From: Nectonema munidae
Taxonomy: Eukaryota; Nematomorpha; Nectonematoida; Nectonematidae
NCBI GenBank assembly: GCA_030549495.1
Contig: JAUIRK010000127.1
Location: forward strand, 275,586-339,585
Reading direction: 5' to 3'
Length of the DNA stretch: 64,000 bases
The translations under genes and the position numbers were made by a program. The notes beneath the pieces are model-generated. The model saw only the letters and a program-made list of their open reading frames with translations, ran no database searches and was not told where the DNA came from. Shown in pieces: positions 57,607 to 64,000 of this stretch. Position 1 is the first letter of the stretch, and each line of letters opens with the position of its first letter.

Positions 57607-59530
57607 CACTCAAAAAAAAATCTAGTAATTTTACTAGTTATTTGAATCAAAAACCAGTAAAGTTACAATTTACTAGATTTCTAGTAATGTATTATAACGA
57701 TTATAATATGTTCAGTAGAGTGTACAGCAAAAAGCACATCTCAACATGGAAGTAATTATGCGCCTAAACAAGTAACTTCAAAACAAAAATATTATTATTA
57801 TTGCTACAATGTACATTCTTTTATTTGTGTAACACATAATCGCATTAGATATTAGCCCTCTTAATAGACAATTGCCTCAGATATACTGGAATGAAAATGC
57901 AATTATCATACAGTCTGTTATTTACTTTAAATTATCTTTTGTAAACTCCCTTCCCTAACCCTATATTTAAACTGGTTATATGACGGTATTTGTAACATTA
58001 ATTAGATATATTTGATAAAAAAAACAATACGCAAAATTTTTGCTTGTAAAACATTACTTTTACCGTAATTTTTCATTTAATTTTTAAAATACATATTAAT
58101 TATATGTTATATTTTTTTGCTAAAAAAGTTATTGGTAGGCTTAAAAACCATGTTGAAATGTAGTTTGTGCTCTTTTGAAACGAATATTTTTTTCAAATAT
58201 CTAAAGCATCTTCGATACAATCACGAAAAAAGTGGAGAATCATTTAAGTGTTTATGCTGTGAGGATCTTTTTTACAACACTAGCTGTTATCATAAACACC
58301 TCAAACGAAAGCATAATTTTGCCAGTTTATTTCCATGTAGATCAACAAGAAATGCGAAAGAATGTGAAAACTTCCAAGTTGAAACTATTGAACAACCTTC
58401 TAGCTCCTTTCCAACTAATTCCACTGTAGATTTTCAAAGTTTTAATGATTCATTTTTTGATATTGTTAATTTCTTCCTACACTTGAGAGAGTTTCATAAA
58501 CTACCCGTAAACGCTGTTACTTGTCTTCAGAAAAAAATTGCAATTTTGTTTCAGAATCATACAAAAATGATTCAAAATTTTGTTCAAGATTATATCAATT
58601 ATAATCTTTATAATTTCTCATAAGTTTATAGTCTTCATAATGATGAATATCATAAAGTTATAGTTCCTAAGAATTTATTATGTCTTGATTGAAAATTTTT
58701 TTAATAAAGAAACATTTTTAATTTTTTTTGTTATTGAAATACTCAAGTTTTTTAGTGTGTCTAAAACAGTTATTATCACCATTTTTGGTTTTAGAGGCAG
58801 ATTATTTTTCAAACAATTTGTGTTAGTTATATTCACCTACTTTGTATTTAGACTTTAAATGGTTAATTATCTTATTTTACTCTATGAAAAAAATGTGGAA
58901 ATTGGATTTGTTGGGACTTTGAAACTCTCTTCAATCCATGAAAAAATTTCGTTGAAGCTGAATATAAATCCTTCTGATACTATGACAATACTGATGACAT
59001 CTTTATTTCATTTTTTTACAGTTCAAAATATATATTATGCGATTTGAAAAAAATTTAAAAAAAGATTCAGACATTGAAAAAAACTCATTGAAAGGGTTTT
59101 TTCAATTTAATGATAACATTTTTGTTGAATAAACTAAACTATTTTGCATAATTTATTACATTTTCCTAATTACTGGAACTAGATTGGGGGTCAAAATCCC
59201 TGTTATTTTTGATTTAAATTATAAAAAACTAGTAACATTATCGAATTTTTTGTATTGAAGTTATGAGAAAAAACTAGTTACTTAATGGGTTTTTTATATT
59301 AGAGTTATGAAACTAAACTAGCATAATTATTGGATTTTTATATTGGAGTTATGAAATAAAACTAGTAAAATTATTGTGTTTTCTATATTTTAGTTTTGAA
59401 ATAATTATTATATTTATAGTAAAAATGTTATGAGTAAAAACTAGTAAAATTATTAGGTAAACACCCACCTTAAGGACAATCATTATTATTAGTTTTTTCC
59501 AGTAACTGCTATTAGATATTTTTTTCAGTG
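57607..59530 (+). mobile_element. Small CACTA-like element, 1.92 kb, internally deleted
   Basis: The left end is CACTCAAAAAAAAATCTAG and the right end, inverted, is CACTGAAAAAAATATCTAA. A TA flanks each side (57605-57606 and 59531-59532), a 2-bp duplication like that of the element at 31429. Subterminal copies of ACTAGTAA(AATTAT) are frequent at both ends, at least five on the right. It keeps only the zinc-finger start of the transposase gene, so it is non-autonomous. The subterminal motif differs from that of the 6.17-kb element, so the two belong to different families. Confidence 0.82.
58150..58623 (+). CDS. Truncated zinc-finger protein of the small CACTA-like element
   Basis: The frame from ATG 58150 to TAA 58621-58623 encodes 157 residues. 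Its N-terminus MLKCSLCSFETN and the following C34...C37 and H50...H55-type pairs match the two C2H2-like fingers that begin the transposase gene at 33043 (MKCSICTFFTP). The next 90 residues (SFNDSFFDIVNFFLHLRE onward) also align in character with that protein. The catalytic part is deleted. A protein of fingers alone could bind the same kind of DNA and act as a repressor, as in some internally deleted transposons; that is speculation. A 62-codon frame at 58859-59047 may be a remnant of the last exon of the second gene. Confidence 0.7.
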   Translation: MLKCSLCSFETNIFFKYLKHLRYNHEKSGESFKCLCCEDLFYNTSCYHKHLKRKHNFASLFPCRSTRNAKECENFQVETIEQPSSSFPTNSTVDFQSFNDSFFDIVNFFLHLREFHKLPVNAVTCLQKKIAILFQNHTKMIQNFVQDYINYNLYNFS

Positions 59531-59655
59531 TAAGCTTAATTAATAATGAAATAGAATAGACAAGAGAGGAGTAGGAATTCAGAAAATTTGTTGTCTTTTT
59601 TGGAAGACGGTTGAAAGTACGCCCCTCCCAATAATTCCAAGGATGTGCGCCCCTG

Positions 59656-60215
59656 ATTTAAACCCAAATTTACTCTTTAGATGTGTAACTTGATAAATCT
59701 AGTTAATCACTTTTTTTTATAAGTAGCAAACAGTGTTACCATTTTAAAATTTTTACATTTAAATTTAGGTGTTTTGTTGAACTTGGATGTACTGGTAAGT
59801 ATGAAAATCTGGCAAAGCTTTTAATTTTGAGAAATTTGCAAAGTTAACATATTAACGAAAATAAGTTGGGCAAAATTTAATTAAAAATAGTAATAAGTTT
59901 CAGTCATTTTCATGAAATTGTAAACGGAGAAATCTAAGTGAAGAGAATTAACCTTTCATTGTAATGTATTTTTTTCAAATGAAAATGTTGCAAAATGTAG
60001 AATCTTTATGTGGTAAATGATGAAGATATGTTGCTAAGAAAACGGTCACTTTGATGTACATTCAAAGTTTATCAATTTTTGGCATCATTATATTTCGAAC
60101 AAAAAGTGGTAAGCTACGCAGTCACTGTATTTAATCAGAATTGACCACACTCAAAGCAACATATGCCCGAAGGGCACGCTTTTTGTGTGCGGTAAATATA
60201 AAACAACCGTTATAT
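59656..60215. other. AT-rich DNA, no gene recognised
   Basis: Nothing recognised. Confidence 0.4.
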
Positions 60216-60219
60216 TTTT

Positions 60220-60615
60220 AGACATGCTTGAATTGAATGGTGATACTCACTTTTAACTATAACATCTCAATTATCTAACAAATCAATCAAAATATAATAA
60301 AATCTAGCAAAAATAAAAAATAACATAACACATACGGTGGATCTAATGGGGATACTCACTTGCGACAAAATCTGTCAAAACTAAAAAATAAAAATCATAT
60401 TTCACAACACACATATACTAATATTTTCAGACACGCTGATTCGAATAGTGATACTCACTTTCAACAAAAGTATGTCAGTTATCCAAGTAACAATCAAAAT
60501 TGATAAAATCTGTTGAAATTAAAAAACAAATCTTCAAAATAAAAAATAAAAATAATATATCATAACACACATACACTAACTTTTTCAGATGCATTGAATC
60601 TAATGGTGAACACAG
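60220..60615. repeat. Diverged array of the GGTGATACTCAC-type unit
   Basis: Three units of about 130 bp share GGTGATACTCACTT, AAAATCTG and a CATGCTTGAATTGAATGG-like start. They resemble the left-array unit of the TTAA-type element (TGCTGAATTCAGTGGTGAT) but are more diverged. Confidence 0.6.
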
Positions 60616-61056
60616 GAGTTAACCACTCATATCTTTATTCACTAATTAATTAGATTTATACGGATGTGCACTTTGATATTTTCCATGAAGACAATAATAT
60701 AAAATTAATTTGCTCTGTATTTAATTTGATATATATCAAGGGGGAGACAAGATTACAACGTTATCAAATATTGTTTATGTTATATAATTATATATTTTCT
60801 TCTTAGTTTTATACAATTTAGTTTCTAATTATTTCTAAATGTTTTAAAGAGGTCGAGATTAGTCTCTTAGTGTTTTTGTAATAATGATTATAATATCTTT
60901 TTTAATAATATTTTTTCCGAACTTAAGACTTTTTTTATTGTTGGCTCTTCAAATTTAGTTACAAATATGATTCGAAATTTAGGATGGAGCGCCTGCCTAA
61001 GGGGCGCAAGATTCTTCCAGTACCGCAAAACATAAGCGACCTCATTGTTCCTCTAG
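60616..61056. other. AT-rich DNA, nothing recognised
   Basis: No gene or element end seen apart from the hAT terminus that follows. Confidence 0.4.
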
Positions 61057-61800
61057 CAGGGTTCCCAAACCTTGGGTCGCCAAGCATTTTCGTGGGGTCG
61101 CCAAGACCTCAAAATAAAAAAACTTGTGAACTCTTAATTCTAAGAGTTTTTAAGTATATACAGTCTCATATTGGTAAAGGGATAGTGGATAATTTCTTAT
61201 CTCTTTCTAATTTAAATTTTCATATATTTTAAACTATAAAGAAAGACATAGAGAGAGAAAAAAATCTATCAAATAACCAATAATTATTATCATTGTACTT
61301 TCTCCTATAATCTTAACAAATAGTATAGACGCTATTTTCATGAATTCTATCTTTTCTTCATTGTAATTTTTCTTAAGTTTTTTTTATATAATTTGTGGAT
61401 GTGTGTATATATGTTTTCACTGCCAGAGTAAAACAAGTCAACCCGGCAGTGATAGTGATTCATTGCCTTCTTCACCGAGAAAACCTTGCCTCTCGATAAA
61501 AGTCATTTGAGCTTAACACTGTTATAGAAGTTATTCAAATAGTAAATTTTATTAAATCACCAGCATTGAATTCAAGGCTGTTTAGCCAAAAGTGCTCTGA
61601 TATAGGATTCAAATATGAACACCTGCTTTCTCACCTTCTGTGAGGAGGCTATCATGAGGAAAAGTGCTCAGATAGTACTTTTCCTGCGTGCAGAGTTGGT
61701 AATTTTCCTAAACGAAAAGAAACATGTACTGATATCAAGGTTTACAGAACAAAAGTGGTTGCAACCCATTAATGACCAACCTCTAGCATATGAGTTTTGA
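61057..61800 (+). pseudogene. hAT element end and ZBED5-like transposase fragment
   Basis: CAGGGTTCCCAAACC at 61057, followed by GGGTCGCCAAG repeats, is a hAT-type terminus. From about 61424 the plus strand reads RVKQVNPAVIVIHCLLHREN, then VIEVIQIVNFIKSPALNSRL and SDIGFKYEHLLSH. After a frame change LRAELVIFLNEKKH follows near 61685-61730. These are the HCxxHRE to ELxxFL blocks of ZBED5/SPIN-like hAT transposases, homologous to part of the fossil at 28.4-29.5 kb but in the other orientation. The upstream catalytic region is missing. Confidence 0.75.
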
Positions 61801-61925
61801 GCTAATTTATGATAGTTTTATGTAAACAGAACTCAATTACACTATTCATAACATTCTAGAACGTATATATAATTTTTTAGAGCAAAAAAATAAATCATAA
61901 CCAAAAAGTTATATTGTCGTTAAAG

Positions 61926-61956
61926 GGAGCATATCATTTTATTGATGATGTGCTCC
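61926..61956. repeat. Short inverted repeat next to a TTAA
   Basis: GGAGCATATCAT (61926-61937) and ATGATGTGCTCC (61945-61956) pair at 11 of 12 positions around a 7-base loop, just after a TTAA at 61920-61923. It lies 260 bp beyond the piggyBac stop codon and may belong to the 3' end of that element, but the CCC terminus typical of piggyBac is absent here. Confidence 0.45.
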
Positions 61957-61989
61957 ATATATAATATATAAAAGTAAATTGAAAAGAAA

Positions 61990-62200
61990 CTCAAGGGGAA
62001 ACTTAAAAAAGTAAAATATACACATGTTTATGAACCTGAAAAAGTGGACTCAGTGAAACTGAAAGATGAGATTGGAAATAATGAAGAGAGCAAATACCAA
62101 CCTCCGAACCTTAAAACTAAAGATGGAGTATTGTCAGTTTGAAAAAAAGAAGAGTGTCTATTTTTTTATTGTAGCAAGAAACAAGATGAAAAAAGATTCA
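61990..62200. other. 3' flank of the piggyBac gene
   Basis: AT-rich, no frame recognised. On the minus strand, AATAAA signals at 62224-62219 (overlapping the stop codon) and near 62210 could end the piggyBac transcript. Confidence 0.45.
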
Positions 62201-62219
62201 ACAAATTTATTAAAAAACT

Positions 62220-63917
62220 TTATTTTGAATGAAAAGCTGTGAAGCAATGCATATGTAGAGCCACGTTACACTTGGTGCATCTTTTTTTAGTACCTTTTTT
62301 ACAAAACACACATATTTTTTGAGTAGGAAGATTGCCAAAGTCATGGTCTTTTTGATCAAGTCTAATGTCATTGCTAACTTTATTTGTAAAAAAAGGAATT
62401 TGAATTTTGTTTGCAGAATTTTGCAGAAGATATGTGTTAACAATTTCACGTATGAACCCAAGTTGATCCAGAGGTTTATCTTTATACAGACAACTTTTTT
62501 TGTACAAAAACCAAGAATTTTGTAGCGATGCGTGAAATAAAAATCGGAAGAAAGGCCACCACCACTTCTTTAAACGTATGCTCATTTGGTATTGTGTAAC
62601 ATTTTGATTTGATCTGTCCACTCCACCCATCAATTTGTTATATTCTGCTATACCATTTGGTTGTTGTATGTATATAATTTTTTTTGTTGAAGAGCACCAT
62701 CTTTTAATTTTTTTTATTGGCTTTACTCCTAGGCAGGTGGATGCAAGATTCACTACGTTATTATCCCTCCAGGTTATAACAATTATTTTAGAACTTGCGT
62801 CATAGCGATAATCAAAATTACCTCTTTTTTTTTTAAGTAAGCCTTTTTTATTAAGAATTGGACATTTCTGCAACCTATCACTTCTTATTACACCTGTGGC
62901 GTGAAATCCCTTCTTTCTTAGAAGTTCGAACAAATGCAAGGAGCAGAAGTAATTATCCATTATCAGGTGGTAATTACTTTGTGGTAAAAGATTAGCGAAT
63001 TTCATTACCACACTACCTCCTATTCCTAATTCTTTGTTATATACTTCAGATTTACCCGCATATGGTGAAATAGAAATAATGTAGCCATCTGAAGTGCACA
63101 TTGTCCACGTCTTATACCCGAATCTAATAGGCTTTCCTTTCATAAATTGTTTAGAAGGATGCTTGCCGTAATATTCAATCATGGATTCATCAATACTAAT
63201 ATTTTTCGATTCAGGCATATAACGTAAAAAACGAAGGTTTATTTTGTCATAAAAAGGCTTTATTTTTGCCAACTTATTACCGCATTCTAGCCACTGGTTA
63301 TCAGCTAAATGAATATTGCTAAGAATTTTCTCAAAGCGATTACGACTAAATGCTTTAGCTATCGCTATGTTATGTATATCGTCTTTTTGCTCCCAAAACA
63401 TTCTAGTTCTGCAAACTGGGCTGTAACCACTTATCATAATAACACTTAAAAAAAGCTTCAACTCAGATTTATCCATACTAAAATTTAAATCCCCCTTATC
63501 CCTTTTAGCATACAAGATTGTCTGTTGTAGAATAAATTCCATAATTTCATCATCAAAAAAAAGCTCAAAATATTTTACTGGGGAAAATGAGTTTATATCA
63601 TCTAGAGAGGCTTGAATGCGGGAATCGTTATTACACAATATACTTTTTATGTCAATTTTTTTCCATTTTCTTGAGTCTGGAGTTCTTTTATCTATCATAG
63701 TATCATCTTCATCGCCGCATAACTCCTTCGAACCATCGATATTATTTAAAACCAAACTTGCACTAGCATTCAATTGTTTTCCCGAAAGGTTGTCGATTGA
63801 AAGTTCATAATCTTCATCACCACTGTCAACATCGCTTATGTATGAATTTTCTGGAGGACAAATGTAAATTTGAGCAGAAGAAAATTCACTATCAGTCCAA
63901 AAATGATATGGCTTCAT
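62220..63917 (-). CDS. piggyBac transposase (PGBD-like), intact
   Basis: The enzyme cuts and pastes piggyBac elements at TTAA sites by a DDD mechanism. The frame is uninterrupted, 565 residues from ATG 63917 to TAA 62220, normal length for the family. The N-terminus is acidic (DVDSGDEDYE, 29-38). The transposase core (DDE_Tnp_1_7) runs about 115-490. Catalytic aspartates are D243 (SIDESMIEYYG), D321 (IMDNYFCS) and D434 (GGVDRSNQ). Family blocks such as MKGKPIRFGYKTW (258-271) and KKWWWPFFRFLF (450-461) are present. A C-terminal cysteine-rich finger (CVFC 536-539, CTKC 547-550, LHMHC 554-558) matches the DNA-binding module of the group. No intron. The left end may lie near 61920; the right end is beyond the window. 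It could be an active element or a domesticated copy. Confidence 0.93.
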   Translation of the reverse strand: MKPYHFWTDSEFSSAQIYICPPENSYISDVDSGDEDYELSIDNLSGKQLNASASLVLNNIDGSKELCGDEDDTMIDKRTPDSRKWKKIDIKSILCNNDSRIQASLDDINSFSPVKYFELFFDDEIMEFILQQTILYAKRDKGDLNFSMDKSELKLFLSVIMISGYSPVCRTRMFWEQKDDIHNIAIAKAFSRNRFEKILSNIHLADNQWLECGNKLAKIKPFYDKINLRFLRYMPESKNISIDESMIEYYGKHPSKQFMKGKPIRFGYKTWTMCTSDGYIISISPYAGKSEVYNKELGIGGSVVMKFANLLPQSNYHLIMDNYFCSLHLFELLRKKGFHATGVIRSDRLQKCPILNKKGLLKKKRGNFDYRYDASSKIIVITWRDNNVVNLASTCLGVKPIKKIKRWCSSTKKIIYIQQPNGIAEYNKLMGGVDRSNQNVTQYQMSIRLKKWWWPFFRFLFHASLQNSWFLYKKSCLYKDKPLDQLGFIREIVNTYLLQNSANKIQIPFFTNKVSNDIRLDQKDHDFGNLPTQKICVFCKKGTKKRCTKCNVALHMHCFTAFHSK

Positions 63918-63981
63918 TCACATTCATATTCTGAAACATTTATTAGTATAAAAACTCTCGTTATAACCTTACTACACACGG

Positions 63982-64000
63982 ACATAACACACACACACAC
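63982..64000. repeat. (AC)n microsatellite at the window edge
   Basis: Six or more AC dinucleotides run to the end of the window, 65 bp upstream of the piggyBac start codon. Confidence 0.7.

Larger units (their letters stand above)
55926..59655. mobile_element. Outer element with CAGGGGCGCACATCC inverted ends, invaded by others
   Basis: CAGGGGCGCACATCC begins at 55926 and its exact inverse ends at 59655. The next bases on each side are also G-rich and similar (TAGGAGGGGGCG; TTGGGAGGGGCG). The 8-bp flanks agree only partly, so the target duplication is not proven. Inside lie a CT-rich minisatellite, a LINE fragment and a complete small CACTA relative. This suggests an old element that was used as a landing site. 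Confidence 0.6.

Noticed and set aside
61920-61956. Definite 3' terminus of the piggyBac element
   Set aside because: A TTAA and a short inverted repeat are there, but the CCC-type terminus is missing and the other end is outside the window, so I kept it only as a candidate.
1-64000. tRNA and rRNA genes
   Set aside because: I looked for B-box-like GTTCGAATC/GTTCAAATC motifs and rRNA-like GC-rich conserved stretches and found none convincing; a tRNAscan run would settle it.

Overview
The window is eukaryotic, very AT-rich, and mostly made of transposable elements and repeats, with a few host genes between them. The evidence for a eukaryote is GT-AG introns of about 46 to 110 bp, polyadenylation signals, non-LTR retrotransposons, piggyBac, hAT, Tigger and CACTA-like DNA elements, and a metazoan-type HscB with its N-terminal CxxC pairs. 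A secreted protein ending in a peritrophin-like chitin-binding domain points to an arthropod. A repeat-rich crustacean such as a copepod would fit, but the sequence does not settle the species. Layout, left to right. 0-2.6 kb: AT-rich, only hints of decayed coding sequence. 2.6-8.15 kb, minus strand: a 3' LINE fragment with an RNase H reading frame, abutting a nearly full-length LINE with an intact zinc-knuckle ORF1 and a frameshifted endonuclease/reverse-transcriptase ORF2. 9.1-10.1 kb: a second, more decayed reverse transcriptase. 10.1-12.2 kb: one end of a TTAA-type repeat element, then a decayed hAT transposase. 13-15 kb: a hairpin MITE and the host gene for HscB. 15.7-18.2 kb: 150-bp tandem repeats split by a hAT MITE with perfect target duplications, then a piggyBac fossil. 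20.2-21.8 kb: a decayed member of a repeated zinc-binding, transposase-like family; a second copy lies at 30.2-30.5 kb. 27.8-29.5 kb: a decayed ZBED5-like hAT. 31.43-37.60 kb: a complete CACTA-like transposon with two genes. 39-47.6 kb: Tigger/pogo fossils, a possible ShK-type exon, and a satellite with higher-order structure. 48.13-51.17 kb: a complete TTAA-bounded element built from two different 150-bp arrays. 53-54.6 kb: the secreted repeat/chitin-binding protein. 55.9-59.7 kb: a nest of elements (outer inverted repeats, a LINE fragment, and a small CACTA relative). 61-64 kb: a hAT fragment and an intact piggyBac transposase gene. How the genes work together: the clearest multi-gene unit is the CACTA-like element. 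It pairs a zinc-finger transposase gene with a separate seven-exon gene that carries a SAM domain, an arrangement reminiscent of the two-protein plan of plant En/Spm. HscB (iron-sulfur cluster assembly) and the chitin-binding protein look like independent host genes. All family names come from motif recognition by eye; no database search was possible.
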